Assembly (NCBI RefSeq): GCF_027490375.1
Contig: NZ_JAIXYH010000071.1
Coordinates: 1-47,817, forward strand
DNA from: Flavobacterium sp.
GTDB taxonomy: Bacteria; Bacteroidota; Bacteroidia; Flavobacteriales; Flavobacteriaceae
Direction: 5' to 3'
Length of the DNA: 47,817 nucleotides
Shown: one piece after another, positions 24,375 through 33,759 of the stretch
Numbering within the stretch: the stretch's first letter is position 1
How the letters are laid out: each line of letters opens with the position of its first letter
Notes under the pieces: model-generated
Database searches by the model: none
What the model saw: the letters and a program-made list of their open reading frames with translations, nothing else
Told to the model about the DNA's origin: nothing
Made by a program: the position numbers and the translations under genes

Positions 24375-24386
24375 AAAAAGCATTAA

Positions 24387-24938
24387 TTAATCGCGGAGCT
24401 TACGCAAGCTTTTCTCTTTCTTTTCGAGTTTAATTTTCAGATCGTTAACGCGAATTTGCTGTTTGTTGCATTTTTGCTCCATTTTCAAAACGTCTTCGTT
24501 CGAAGAGTTGCTTTTCTCGCGTACACGTTGCAGCTTTTCTTCGAGCTTCGCCAAATCTTCCTGTTCGTTTTCGATACGTCGATTTATCTTCCGGATGTCG
24601 TTTTCAGCCGTTGCAATCTTATTCTGGCGTTTTTCCAACGCTCTTTGTGCTTTTTCGGTTTTACGCTGTTCTTTAGCAATTTTCTTTAGGTTTTTTTCCG
24701 ACTCCTGTTGAGCTTGCTCGGCACGCTTTTGTGCTTGCTCGGCTTCTTTTTGAGCATTCTCGGCTCGTTTTTGCGCATCGATTGCAACAGTGTTGTTAAT
24801 TTGACGATACATTTCTTTATTGACCAGGGTGCTGTCGCGCTTAACCGCTAGTGAATCTGTTGGCGAAATAACGTCGTTTTCTTGCGCGTTGGCGAGTGCT
24901 CCCGTAAGGAACAATGCCGTAAATAAAATCTTTTTCAT
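24387..24938 (-). CDS. Exported coiled-coil protein at the end of the rod operon
   Basis: The 183-residue protein has a signal peptide (residues 1-18, ending ANAQ). The mature part is almost entirely a charged coiled coil (about 50-180): heptad-like runs such as AQKRAENAQKEAEQAQKRAE, divided here, and EEKLQRVREK. A single cysteine lies near residue 157 (EQKCNKQ). I do not recognise a family. It starts 11 bases after the rodA stop with no terminator, so it should be co-transcribed with the elongasome genes. A periplasmic scaffold or spacer is a natural guess, but coiled coils also arise by low complexity. Repeat copy D follows its stop. Confidence 0.8.
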   Translation of the reverse strand: MKKILFTALFLTGALANAQENDVISPTDSLAVKRDSTLVNKEMYRQINNTVAIDAQKRAENAQKEAEQAQKRAEQAQQESEKNLKKIAKEQRKTEKAQRALEKRQNKIATAENDIRKINRRIENEQEDLAKLEEKLQRVREKSNSSNEDVLKMEQKCNKQQIRVNDLKIKLEKKEKSLRKLRD

Positions 24939-24949
24939 AGCTTAAATTT

Positions 24950-26203
24950 TTACCACTCGTTGACTTTGTTGGCATCCATCTTTACGAATATAAAAATTAG
25001 AATGCTGAAGCCCCACAAGCTAGAACCTCCGTACGAGATCATAGGTAAAGGTACGCCAATGGTTGGGAAGAGTCCGAGAACCATGGCAATATTAACAAAG
25101 AAATGTATAAATAGTATCGAAACGACGCAGTAGCCGTACACCCTACTGAACTTGGTTTTTTGTCTTTCGGCGAGGTATAAAATTCGAAACATGAGTCCAA
25201 CGAACAAGCCAATAACGAGTAGCGATCCGAGAAAACCCCACTCTTCGCCGATCGTGGTAAAAATGTAATCGCTGTGTTGTTCCGGCACAAAACCGCCTTT
25301 AGTTTGTGTTCCTTCTAAAAAGCCTTTTCCGAACCAACCGCCCGAACCAATAGCAATTTTCGATTGGTTGATGTTGTATCCGATTCCGCGAAGGTCGACT
25401 TCCTTGCCGAGTAAAATATTAAAACGATCGCGGTGGTGTTGCTGAAAGACGTCGTTAAATACGTAGTTTACCGAGAACGTAAACAGTACAATAATCACAA
25501 ATGCCGATGCGCTTGCAAGGATGTTTCGGTTTGCAATGCGACTTCGGTAATACGTTAAAATAATAATAGCTGCCGCCGCACCAATAATGTAAATAGGATC
25601 AAAGAGCAGGCACAGTACAAAGATGATGATGGCAATAAAGCCGGTCCATAAATACCATGCTGGCAAACCTTCGCGATACATAACCAAGATTAGCATGGTA
25701 AAAATTAAGGCACTTCCCGGATCGTGTGGCGCAATAAGAATGATGGGCAGCAAGATAATTCCGAAGGCTTGAAACTGCCGTGCAGAATCGCGCAAATTGA
25801 CTTGCACATCACTTAAAAACTTGGATAGTGCTAGCGCGCAACCTACTTTAGCAAACTCGGCGGGTTGCAAACTAAAACCGCCAATTGCGTACCAGTTGGT
25901 TTGTCCGTTCACGGTTTTTCCGAAAACAAATAAACCAGCTAACAGAAATAAAGTGATGATATAAAATACAACAGAAAATTTCTCGTATACTTTACTATCC
26001 AACGACAAAACAATAATAATCAGTGGAATAGCAAGCAAGATATTAACGAATTGCTTCGTAAAAAACTGCGACAAATCGAAGAACGAGAATTCACCCTCAG
26101 GAAAACTCGACGAAAAAATATTGCACCAACCCAATAATACCAAAAGGCTGTACAGGGTAACTGTTACCCAATCGATGTGATCTCTAGTACTTTGATTCTT
26201 CAT
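24950..26203 (-). CDS. rodA: RodA, peptidoglycan glycosyltransferase (SEDS family)
   Basis: The 417-residue polytopic inner-membrane protein polymerises lipid II during cell elongation together with PBP2. About ten membrane helices are visible. SEDS motifs include LQPAEFAKVG (around 117), the PHDPGSALIFTMLI block and the C-terminal VPLPMISYGGSS. The start codon is one base after the mrdA stop. It is the classic partner of mrdA, and the gene order mreB-mreC-mreD-mrdA-rodA is standard. Length and motifs are normal. The exported coiled-coil gene follows within 11 bases. Confidence 0.96.
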   Translation of the reverse strand: MKNQSTRDHIDWVTVTLYSLLVLLGWCNIFSSSFPEGEFSFFDLSQFFTKQFVNILLAIPLIIIVLSLDSKVYEKFSVVFYIITLFLLAGLFVFGKTVNGQTNWYAIGGFSLQPAEFAKVGCALALSKFLSDVQVNLRDSARQFQAFGIILLPIILIAPHDPGSALIFTMLILVMYREGLPAWYLWTGFIAIIIFVLCLLFDPIYIIGAAAAIIILTYYRSRIANRNILASASAFVIIVLFTFSVNYVFNDVFQQHHRDRFNILLGKEVDLRGIGYNINQSKIAIGSGGWFGKGFLEGTQTKGGFVPEQHSDYIFTTIGEEWGFLGSLLVIGLFVGLMFRILYLAERQKTKFSRVYGYCVVSILFIHFFVNIAMVLGLFPTIGVPLPMISYGGSSLWGFSILIFIFVKMDANKVNEW

Positions 26204-26204
26204 A

Positions 26205-28109
26205 TCAGAGTTCCAATTTACCTATGGTATCGCCCACGGGTTTAATTTCACGATTGTTATATAGGGAGTCGTTTGTTTTTTTGGTGTAGCGGTTGTACTC
26301 GGCTTCCAAACTTTTGTTTAGGATAAACTTCTCCAAATCGGTACGCGTAATTTTCTTGCGCACGTATTTCTCGATCATCAGTGTAGCAATAGGTCCGGCG
26401 ATAGTCGCACCAAATCCGCCATTTTCAACAAATACGGCCAAAGCAATTTTAGGGTTTTCCATCGGTGCAAACGCTACAAAAATCGAGTGATCTTTCAACT
26501 GTACTTTCTTACCTCCTATTCGAGCAAAGTTTTCAGCAGTTCCGGTTTTTCCACAGATGTTAATGCCATCAATTTGCAAATGACTTGCGGTTCCGTTCGT
26601 GTACACGGCGTGCAAGCCCCGAATTACGGGCGCAAAATACTTACGATCGATTGTGGTGGTATGCTTTTCGCGAAACTTTGGATCGATTTTACCGCCTTTT
26701 ATGTATTTAATGATGTGCGGTGTGTAATAATAGCCACGATTTGCAACGGTTGCAATCATGTTTGCAAGCTGTATCGGTGTTGCGAGCACCTCGCCTTGCC
26801 CAATAGCGTTTGAAACAATTGCTGTAGAACGCCAGCCACCGTTGGGATAAATACGTTTGTAGGTTTTTGAAGTCGGAATCAGTCCGCGTTTTCCTGTTGG
26901 AAGATCGTAACCCATAAAATCGCCCAAACCAAAGCTTTTCGCGTGTTTTGCCCAGATATCAACAGCCTGTGGTGGCTTTAAATATTTGTTTATGGTTCGC
27001 ATGTACACCGTTCCGAAATAGGCGTTGCACGAATTGTAGATCCCGTTGTGTAATTGGTGCGGCCCGAAGCCGTGGCAACGCATAAACCGCCCGCGCGCGT
27101 AACTGAAACCGTGGTGACACATAACGGTTGTATTCTCGTCGATTACACCTTCTTGTAGCGCAATTAAACCGGTAACGATTTTAAATGGCGAACCTGGTGC
27201 GTATTGTGCAAGTAATCCGCGGTCGAATAAAGGCTGTGCTATCGAATCGCGGTAGAGTTTGGTGTAGTTTTTAGAGCGCTGACGGCCAACGAGAATCGAC
27301 GGATCGTAAGACGGTGCGGTGACCAACGCTAAAATCTGTCCGGTTTTCGGATCTAGGGCAACAATTCCGCCGCGTTTGTTTACCATAAGTTCTTCGCCGT
27401 ATTGTTGTAATTCGGCGTCGATAGTTAGGGTAATGTCTTCGCCACGCACGGCTTTTACGTCGAATTTTCCTTGCTTGTACGAACCGATATCGCGGTTAAA
27501 TTTATCTTTCTGACGATACTTCACGCCTTTTACGCCGCGCAATACTTCCTCGTAACTTTGCTCAACACCTTGAACACCGATTAGATCGCCGGATTGGTAG
27601 TACGGATTTTTATCAATCGTACGCTGATTTACTTGTGTTATGGAACCAAAAACATTTGCAGCCACTTTCACTTGGTAATCGCGTAGGGAACGTTTTACAA
27701 TTTCAAAACCTTGAAACTTTCGTTGCTTTTCTTGAAAACCAGCGTATTCTTTCTTGTTTAGTTGCGATAAGAAAACCGACGGTAGCCGCGGACTGTACAC
27801 CTTAGCTTTTTCCATTTTTTTTATGAAATCTTCCTTGGTGATGTTCAGTAAATCGCAAAACTCGGTTGTGTCGATGTTTTTTACTTCACGCGGCGTAACC
27901 ATGATGTCGTACGAGGGCTGATTGGCTACCAGTAGCTTTCCGTTTCGGTCGTAAATGTACCCGCGTTCCGGATATTCGTAAATGATTTCAATAGCGTTGT
28001 TTTCTGCTTTAAGCTTGAGCTCATCGTCGATAATCTGCAGATAGAAGAGTCGCATCACGATCAGAATAACTGATATGATAATGATGGTGGGCAACAATAC
28101 CTTTCTCAT
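26205..28109 (-). CDS. mrdA: Penicillin-binding protein 2 (transpeptidase)
   Basis: The 634-residue class B PBP crosslinks peptidoglycan in the elongasome. One N-terminal membrane anchor (about 5-24) is followed by a pedestal domain (PERGYIYDRNGKLL at 47-60) and the transpeptidase domain. Catalytic motifs are Ser307-x-x-Lys310 (GSPFK), the SxN motif as SCN at 360-362 and KTG in GKTGTAENF. The first four bases overlap the mreD stop (ATGA), so it is coupled to mreD. The product works with RodA immediately downstream. Confidence 0.96.
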   Translation of the reverse strand: MRKVLLPTIIIISVILIVMRLFYLQIIDDELKLKAENNAIEIIYEYPERGYIYDRNGKLLVANQPSYDIMVTPREVKNIDTTEFCDLLNITKEDFIKKMEKAKVYSPRLPSVFLSQLNKKEYAGFQEKQRKFQGFEIVKRSLRDYQVKVAANVFGSITQVNQRTIDKNPYYQSGDLIGVQGVEQSYEEVLRGVKGVKYRQKDKFNRDIGSYKQGKFDVKAVRGEDITLTIDAELQQYGEELMVNKRGGIVALDPKTGQILALVTAPSYDPSILVGRQRSKNYTKLYRDSIAQPLFDRGLLAQYAPGSPFKIVTGLIALQEGVIDENTTVMCHHGFSYARGRFMRCHGFGPHQLHNGIYNSCNAYFGTVYMRTINKYLKPPQAVDIWAKHAKSFGLGDFMGYDLPTGKRGLIPTSKTYKRIYPNGGWRSTAIVSNAIGQGEVLATPIQLANMIATVANRGYYYTPHIIKYIKGGKIDPKFREKHTTTIDRKYFAPVIRGLHAVYTNGTASHLQIDGINICGKTGTAENFARIGGKKVQLKDHSIFVAFAPMENPKIALAVFVENGGFGATIAGPIATLMIEKYVRKKITRTDLEKFILNKSLEAEYNRYTKKTNDSLYNNREIKPVGDTIGKLEL

Positions 28110-28612
28110 CTTTTAGACGGCTTAAATAAGTGAATAATGATGATACAAAGTACAATAGTAAACAAAGTAGAGAATAGCGTTCGCAGCAAGATATCCCAAA
28201 AGAAACTGAAACGGAAAGTCTCTAAAATAAACAAAATTAGGTGGTGCGTCATCACCGAAACTAAAATAAACGAGAAGCGTTCTGGGGTAAGGCGATCGTT
28301 GATTTTAATGGTCTGATATTCGTACGAAACACCAAAGGCAAATCGAAAAAAAGCGGGTCGGACATAGGCTAAAGTAACCGACGCTGCCGCATGAACGCCT
28401 CCAGAATTAGCAAACATATCGATGAGTAAACCGAGTAAAAAACTCGCCGCTAACAAGCTGTTTTTGTTGCCGTTTACCGGATAAAGCAAAATAAACAACA
28501 CGTACGGATACGGGTTGAGATAGCCCCAAAACTGAATGTTGTTAAAAATGAGGATTTGTGCCGCAAGCAGCAAGATAAATCGGGCCGTATTGAATAAAAC
28601 ATTACTGTTCAT
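28106..28612 (-). CDS. mreD: Rod shape-determining protein MreD
   Basis: The 168-residue inner-membrane protein has about five to six hydrophobic segments. The pattern NPYPYVLFILLYP near residue 33 and the LLGLLIDMFANSGGVHA segment near 60 are typical of Bacteroidota MreD. It links MreC and the PBP2/RodA machinery. It overlaps mreC by 11 bases upstream and mrdA by four bases downstream, a tightly packed operon. Confidence 0.92.
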   Translation of the reverse strand: MNSNVLFNTARFILLLAAQILIFNNIQFWGYLNPYPYVLFILLYPVNGNKNSLLAASFLLGLLIDMFANSGGVHAAASVTLAYVRPAFFRFAFGVSYEYQTIKINDRLTPERFSFILVSVMTHHLILFILETFRFSFFWDILLRTLFSTLFTIVLCIIIIHLFKPSKR

Positions 28613-29435
28613 TTGGCTGCGCTGTTTCTTGCTCTACTTGTAAAATCTCCTCGCGATCTTTGGTTTTAATGATATACACGTGACCCAAACTCGTCATATC
28701 GTTAAAGAGCTTCACGTCGAGTGTGTAATAATTGGTTTGATCGTCAATGTATATCTTGTAGATCGTTCCAATACCGATATTTTCTGGGAAAATTTTGGAA
28801 TCCGCACCCGTTACAATCGTATCGCCTTTTTTAATCTGCGCCAAACGAGGCACGTCGATTAATTGGGCATATCCAGTGTTCTTGCCGTTCCAAATTAAGG
28901 TACCAAAATGATCAGACTTCTTGAATTTGGCGTTAATTTTCGACTTGATGTTCAAGATACTTTGTACGGTGGCGTAATTCGGACTCACTTTTTCAACGAT
29001 ACCTACAATTCCGAGATCGTTTATCACACCCATATCGCTTTTAACTCCTTGCTTGCTGCCCGAATTAAGCGTCAAATAATTTTCAGGCACGTTGAAGGAA
29101 TTGTGAATCACTTTCGATAAAATGACATTCACTTTCTTAACGCCTTTAATCGTATCGGGTAGTTTTAGTGCTGCGGTGTCGGCCGAATTAAAAAGTAAAG
29201 ATTTCAGTCGCGCATTTTCAATAGCAAGTTCCTGGTTACGTTCTTTCAAACTAAAATACTCGCTCACGGCATTCATTTGCTCGTAAACACCGCCCGCCAA
29301 GAAATTTGCCGAACTAATGACTTTACTTTTGTGATAGGAATGTGCCTGAATAGTAAGAGACAGCGCTATTATCAAAAGCAGCAAAAACAGCAACTTATGG
29401 CTGTTTTTAAGGATAAAATTCAATATCTGCTGCAT
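28602..29435 (-). CDS. mreC: Rod shape-determining protein MreC
   Basis: The 277-residue protein has an N-terminal membrane anchor (about 12-30), a coiled-coil stretch (about 58-85, LKERNQELAIENARLKSLL) and two beta-barrel-like periplasmic domains. These carry the family phrases LNSGSKQGVKSDMGVIN, IVGIVEKVSPNYATVQSI and KKGDTIVTGADSKIFPENI. MreC activates PBP2-RodA from the periplasmic side. It lies 55 bases after mreB with no clear promoter in between, and overlaps mreD by 11 bases. Confidence 0.95.
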   Translation of the reverse strand: MQQILNFILKNSHKLLFLLLLIIALSLTIQAHSYHKSKVISSANFLAGGVYEQMNAVSEYFSLKERNQELAIENARLKSLLFNSADTAALKLPDTIKGVKKVNVILSKVIHNSFNVPENYLTLNSGSKQGVKSDMGVINDLGIVGIVEKVSPNYATVQSILNIKSKINAKFKKSDHFGTLIWNGKNTGYAQLIDVPRLAQIKKGDTIVTGADSKIFPENIGIGTIYKIYIDDQTNYYTLDVKLFNDMTSLGHVYIIKTKDREEILQVEQETAQPNEQ

Positions 29436-29490
29436 AAGTGTCTGTTGACGCTAGTCTGATAAATCGGTTGCTTTATAGAGAAGTTCCGAA

Positions 29491-30519
29491 TTACTTAATC
29501 AGGATACTTCTAAATTTATTGATGTTTTTCAAAGCCATACCCGTTCCACGAACAACGGCGCGTAGTGGATCTTCGGCGATGTAAACAGGCAAATCGGTTT
29601 TTTGAGAAATACGCTTGTCGAGTCCGCGCAACATCGAACCACCACCCGCTAAATAAATACCGGTGTTGTAAATATCGGCTGCTAATTCAGGCGGCGTCTG
29701 CGAAAGCGTTTCCATAACAGCATCTTCAATTCGCTGAATAGACTTGTCGAGTGCTTTAGCAATTTCGCGGTACGAAACTTCAACTTGCTTTGGCTTGCCT
29801 GTAAGCAAATCGCGTCCTTGAACCGACATATCGTCTGGTGGCGATTCTAAATCTTCCACGGCAGCACCGATTTCAATTTTAATTTTCTCTGCGGTACTTT
29901 CTCCCACAAATAAGTTGTGTTGGGTACGCATGTAGTACACGATATCGTTGGTGAAAACGTCGCCGGCAATTTTAACCGACTTATCACATACAATTCCGCC
30001 TAGAGCGATAACTGCAATCTCCGTTGTTCCACCACCGATATCGACTATCATATTTCCTTTTGGCTGCATGATATCCACTCCGATACCAATTGCCGCAGCC
30101 ATAGGCTCGTGAATCAAATACACTTCTTTTCCGTTCACGCGTTCGCAAGATTCTTTTACGGCACGCATTTCCACTTCTGTAATTCCCGATGGTATACACA
30201 CAACCATTCGCAAGGCAGGTGTAAACATTTTCTTTTTCAATGCCGGTATGCTCTTGATAAACATACTGATCATTTTTTCCGAGGCATCGAAATCAGCAAT
30301 AACACCGTCTTTCAACGGACGAATCGTCTTGATGTTCTCGTGGGTTTTTCCCTGCATGAGGTTGGCTTCTTTACCAACGGCAATGATTTTCCCAGAAATA
30401 CGATCGCGTGCTACAATAGACGGACTGTCAATTACAACTTTGTCGTTATGAATAATCAGGGTGTTGGCAGTACCAAGGTCTATCGCAATGTCCTCGGTCA
30501 TGAAATCGAAAAATCCCAT
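29491..30519 (-). CDS. mreB: Rod shape-determining protein MreB
   Basis: The 342-residue bacterial actin polymerises under the membrane and guides the elongasome. Actin-fold nucleotide motifs are intact: phosphate 1 loop DLGTANTLI (about 14-22), phosphate 2 loop IVDIGGGTTEIAV (about 157-169) and the adenosine motif LAGGGSMLRG near the C terminus. HEPMAAAIGIG is also typical. It heads mreB-mreC-mreD-mrdA-rodA-coiled coil, with its own perfect -7 element just after the purH stop. Confidence 0.97.
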   Translation of the reverse strand: MGFFDFMTEDIAIDLGTANTLIIHNDKVVIDSPSIVARDRISGKIIAVGKEANLMQGKTHENIKTIRPLKDGVIADFDASEKMISMFIKSIPALKKKMFTPALRMVVCIPSGITEVEMRAVKESCERVNGKEVYLIHEPMAAAIGIGVDIMQPKGNMIVDIGGGTTEIAVIALGGIVCDKSVKIAGDVFTNDIVYYMRTQHNLFVGESTAEKIKIEIGAAVEDLESPPDDMSVQGRDLLTGKPKQVEVSYREIAKALDKSIQRIEDAVMETLSQTPPELAADIYNTGIYLAGGGSMLRGLDKRISQKTDLPVYIAEDPLRAVVRGTGMALKNINKFRSILIK

Positions 30520-30557
30520 AGGAAATAATAAGGATTAAATTACAGTTTTTTAACGAG

Positions 30558-30565
30558 CAAAGGTA
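30558..30565 (-). promoter_or_regulatory. -7 element TACCTTTG for the mre operon
   Basis: It is a perfect minus-strand TAnnTTTG in the 52-base gap between purH and mreB, 38 bases before the mreB start. It lets the rod operon be expressed independently of purH. Confidence 0.6.
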
Positions 30566-30571
30566 TACAAA

Positions 30572-32098
30572 TTAATGTTTGAAATGACGCGTACCCGTAA
30601 ATACCATTGTCATATTTTGACTATTGCAATAATCGATGCTCAATTGATCTTTAATACTACCTCCGGGTTGAATAACCGCAGTAATTCCCGCCTGATTTGC
30701 AATCTCTACACAATCGGGAAACGGAAAAAAAGCATCGCTCGCCATAACAGCATCTTGCAACGAAAACCCAAAAGTTTGCGCTTTCTCAATAGCTTGCTTT
30801 AACGCGTCAACGCGAGAAGTTTGTCCGGTACCCGACGCCAGTAAAACGCCGTTCTTCGCCAAAACAATTGTATTCGATTTGGTATTCTTACAAATTTTAG
30901 ATGCAAAAAGTAAATCGTCTATTTGTTCCTGAGTTGGCGAAACATTTGTTACCACTTGCAAATCGGAAGCCTGATCCGTTTTGTTGTTTCGATCTTGAAC
31001 CAACAAGCCGTTTAAAGCTGTGCGGTATTGCACTTGTGCCAGTTCTTCCGGCTTCTGAACCAAAACAATGCGGTTTTTCTTTTCGCTCAAAATTGCAACC
31101 GCTTCGCCAGCATAAGCCGGAGCTATCACTACTTCACAAAATAGTTTATTAATTTCCTGTGCCGTAGCTTCATCAATTGCTGTATTCGCGATAAGCACAC
31201 CGCCGAAAGCCGATGTCGGATCGCAAGCTAAAGCCGTAACATACGCATCGTATATCGTTGCAGCAGTGGCAATTCCACAGGCATTATTGTGCTTAAGAAT
31301 GGCAAACGTTGGCTTATCTGCTTTAAATTCTTCAATCAAATTCACAGCAGCATCAACGTCGAGTAAATTGTTATACGACAATTCTTTACCATTCAACTTT
31401 GTAAACAAAGCATCGAAATTTCCGTAGAAACTTCCTTGTTGGTGCGGATTCTCGCCATATCGCAACGGCATTTTATGGTCGAATGCTACTTGTAAACGAT
31501 CGGCAGCACCCGAAAAATAATTGGCAATTGCCGTATCGTAATGCGAGGTTACACGGAACGCTTCCAAAGCAAAGTTTTTGCGCTGCTCGAGCTCGGTAGC
31601 TCCAAGCTGATTTTTCAGTAATTCGAGCAAAACCGAATATTGACTCATATTTGAAACAATAACCGTATCGGCAAAGTTCTTGGCTCCAGCTCGAATCAAC
31701 GAAATGCCACCAATGTCTATTTTCTCAATGATTTCTGCTTCCGATGCCCCTGAGGCAACTGTATCTTCAAACGGATACAAGTCTACAATCACTAAATCAA
31801 TCTGCGGAATGTCGTGTTGCTCCATTTCTTCGCGATCCGAATCAACTTCCGATCTGTTGAGAATACCTCCAAAAACTTTAGGATGTAGCGTTTTTACGCG
31901 TCCGCCTAAAATCGAAGGATAACCCGTTACGGCTTCAACCGGCGTTACCGTATAACCCAATTGTTCAATGAATTGCTGTGTTCCGCCAGTAGATAAAAAT
32001 GAAACTTCGTTTGCTGCCAGTTCGTGAATTAAGGGCGCCAATCCTTCTTTCGAATACACCGAAATAAGTGCTGTTTTGATGATTTTTGTAGTCGACAT
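30572..32098 (-). CDS. purH: Bifunctional AICAR transformylase/IMP cyclohydrolase
   Basis: This 508-residue cytoplasmic enzyme performs the last two steps of purine synthesis: formylation of AICAR using 10-formyl-THF and ring closure to IMP. The N-terminal MGS-like cyclohydrolase domain (about 1-140) contains STGGTQQFIEQLG and GGRVKTLHPKVFGGIL; the transformylase domain has the catalytic KHNNACG, YGENPHQQ and DAFFPFPD motifs, and it ends in the family's TGTRHFKH. All landmarks are intact. It lies directly upstream of mreB in the same direction, as is common in flavobacteria, with a perfect -7 element of its own. Confidence 0.97.
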   Translation of the reverse strand: MSTTKIIKTALISVYSKEGLAPLIHELAANEVSFLSTGGTQQFIEQLGYTVTPVEAVTGYPSILGGRVKTLHPKVFGGILNRSEVDSDREEMEQHDIPQIDLVIVDLYPFEDTVASGASEAEIIEKIDIGGISLIRAGAKNFADTVIVSNMSQYSVLLELLKNQLGATELEQRKNFALEAFRVTSHYDTAIANYFSGAADRLQVAFDHKMPLRYGENPHQQGSFYGNFDALFTKLNGKELSYNNLLDVDAAVNLIEEFKADKPTFAILKHNNACGIATAATIYDAYVTALACDPTSAFGGVLIANTAIDEATAQEINKLFCEVVIAPAYAGEAVAILSEKKNRIVLVQKPEELAQVQYRTALNGLLVQDRNNKTDQASDLQVVTNVSPTQEQIDDLLFASKICKNTKSNTIVLAKNGVLLASGTGQTSRVDALKQAIEKAQTFGFSLQDAVMASDAFFPFPDCVEIANQAGITAVIQPGGSIKDQLSIDYCNSQNMTMVFTGTRHFKH

Positions 32099-32120
32099 GT
32101 GTGTGTTGTGTTAAAAGCTG

Positions 32121-32128
32121 CAAAAGTA
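32121..32128 (-). promoter_or_regulatory. -7 element TACTTTTG for purH
   Basis: It is a perfect minus-strand TAnnTTTG, 22 bases before the purH start. No purine riboswitch-like fold is evident in the short leader. Confidence 0.6.
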
Positions 32129-32206
32129 CTTTTTGAAGTTCAAAATATGGAACCAAACTGTAACAATTTTTTAAAAAAGTACTCCAATAAAAAATACGCT
32201 AATGCC

Positions 32207-32214
32207 TACCTTTA
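32207..32214 (+). promoter_or_regulatory. Possible -7 element TACCTTTA at the ABC permease start
   Basis: It has one mismatch to TAnnTTTG and lies only three bases before the ATG at 32218, so the message would be leaderless if this is the promoter. Confidence 0.3.
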
Positions 32215-32217
32215 CAT

Positions 32218-33468
32218 ATGATTGTTTACCTGCGTTTAATTAAAGAGAGTTTTTCGTTTGCCGTGAGTGCACTGGTGAACAACAAACTGCGCACATTTTT
32301 GTCGCTACTCGGCGTCACTATTGGTATCTTTTCGATTATCGCCGTTCTAGCAGCGGTCGATTCGCTCGATCGAAAAATCAAAAAAGACCTCAGCGCCTTA
32401 GATAAAAATACCATTTACCTATTGCGGTTTTCTTTCGGACCTTCCGACATTCCCGAATGGAAGCGCGATCAGTTTCCAAACGTAAAATACGACGAATATA
32501 CCTACCTAAAAACAGCATTAGCCGACGATGCACTCATGGCGTTTCAAGTATTCACCGGTCCGCAAACACTTAAATTCGAAAACAAACAAGTAAGTTCAGT
32601 AAACATTGTTCCGGTTTCGCACGAATTTATCGATATCCAAAATCTCGAATTTTCCTCTGGGCGTTTCTACAATGAAGCCGAGTCTAATTCCGGCGCACGC
32701 GTGGTGGTAATTGGCGAAGAAATTGCACAATCGCTATTCGATACGCCCGATGCAGTAGGCAAAGAAATCAGAATGTACGGACAACGCTTTCAAGTAATTG
32801 GCGTTTTGAAAAAACAAGGCGCAGGAATGTTTGGCGATAGCAACGACAGTTCGGCATTTATTCCCGTGAATTTTATCCGACGCTTTTACGGCGACTCAGG
32901 TACGTGGCAAACCAACGTTATTATCGTAAAACCAAATAAAGGCCTCGATATCGATGCGTTTAAAGAAGAATTGGGTATGAAATTGCGCAACTACCGCGGA
33001 TTGAAAGACGGCGATATCAATAATTTCTTCATCAACATCTTAGCCGGATTCACCGATCTACTCGACGGCATTATAGCCATGCTTAACTTAGGCGGCTGGC
33101 TCATCGCTGGCTTCTCGTTGCTCGTAGGCGGTTTCGGTATTGCAAACATCATGTTCGTATCTGTTAAAGAACGCACCAACCTCATTGGCATCCAAAAATC
33201 ACTAGGCGCAAAAAACAAATTCATCTTGTTTCAATTTTTATTCGAAGCCATCATTTTGTGCTTGTTTGGCGGTGCCGTTGGTCTAATTTTAGTTTGGATC
33301 ATCACCATTGTTATGTCGAACGTGGCCGATTTCGAATTTGTTCTAAGCCTCGGAAACGTAATTCTGGGAACTTCCCTCGCCATAATCATCGGACTAATCG
33401 CAGGTATTGTACCGGCATTTACAGCATCGCGACTCGATCCTGTCGAAGCCATTCGAAGCGGCATGTAA
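32218..33468 (+). CDS. ABC transporter permease (MacB/FtsX type)
   Basis: The 416-residue inner-membrane protein has the MacB layout: a membrane helix near residues 25-47 (LRTFLSLLGVTIGIFSIIAV), a large periplasmic domain (about 55-280), then three C-terminal helices of the FtsX domain (about 288-315, 335-365 and 375-400). The ending DPVEAIRSGM (normally P(V/A)xALR) is a family hallmark. Such permeases use transmembrane mechanics to move substrates in the periplasm or to export lipoproteins and small molecules. No ATPase or membrane fusion gene is next to it, so partner and substrate are unknown. Repeat copy E follows its stop. Confidence 0.9.
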   Translation: MIVYLRLIKESFSFAVSALVNNKLRTFLSLLGVTIGIFSIIAVLAAVDSLDRKIKKDLSALDKNTIYLLRFSFGPSDIPEWKRDQFPNVKYDEYTYLKTALADDALMAFQVFTGPQTLKFENKQVSSVNIVPVSHEFIDIQNLEFSSGRFYNEAESNSGARVVVIGEEIAQSLFDTPDAVGKEIRMYGQRFQVIGVLKKQGAGMFGDSNDSSAFIPVNFIRRFYGDSGTWQTNVIIVKPNKGLDIDAFKEELGMKLRNYRGLKDGDINNFFINILAGFTDLLDGIIAMLNLGGWLIAGFSLLVGGFGIANIMFVSVKERTNLIGIQKSLGAKNKFILFQFLFEAIILCLFGGAVGLILVWIITIVMSNVADFEFVLSLGNVILGTSLAIIIGLIAGIVPAFTASRLDPVEAIRSGM

Positions 33469-33480
33469 ACTAATTTTATG

Positions 33481-33675
33481 ATTTTTTGGGCAACTGGCCG
33501 GCGCGCTTTTAGTTGAATTAAGGTGCCGGCCACCGCGCTTTGCAAGTCAAGGTACTTCTAAAAAGCTACAACAACTACCCGTCTTTCAGCTTCCGTTGGT
33601 CGCTAAAAGCCTGCGTGCTGTTGTACGCTTTTAAGTTCGTACGCTTGCTTTTGCAATCGCTGTTGCGAAACAATA
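33481..33675 (+). repeat. Dispersed two-hairpin intergenic repeat, copy E (degenerate)
   Basis: The head ATTTTTTGGGCAACT is followed by arm 1 (GGCCGGC 33496-33502 with GCCGGCC 33525-33531). The linker is eroded. Arm 2 (33559-33573 with 33619-33633, about 14 paired bases and a bulge) is capped by CTTTCAGC-TTCCGTTGGTC-GCTAAAAG (33583-33608). The tail is only weakly similar (TCGCTGTTGCG). It keeps the loop although the flanks have decayed. Confidence 0.7.
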
Positions 33676-33719
33676 CGCAAACAAAAGACTTCAATGGAGT
33701 CTGATGGGTACAAAACCAC

Positions 33720-33751
33720 AAAAAAATAGGCCGCTCTTTCGAAGCGGCCTA
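33720..33751 (-). terminator. Likely terminator of lysA
   Basis: TAGGCCGCT (33727-33735) and AGCGGCCTA (33743-33751) form a perfect 9-bp stem. On the minus strand it is followed by seven T residues. It lies about 130 bases after the lysA stop. Confidence 0.65.
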
Positions 33752-33759
33752 ACCCCTAT

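Noticed and set aside
24456..24711. Plus-strand frames opposite the coiled-coil gene
   Set aside because: They are rich in Phe, Leu and Ser, the expected antisense translation of a Lys/Glu-rich coiled coil.
30109..30528. Plus-strand frame opposite mreB
   Set aside because: It has high His, Phe and Asn content typical of an antisense shadow over a strongly conserved gene, and no promoter.
32099..32120. Purine riboswitch upstream of purH
   Set aside because: The likely leader is only about 20 bases, too short for any known purine aptamer.
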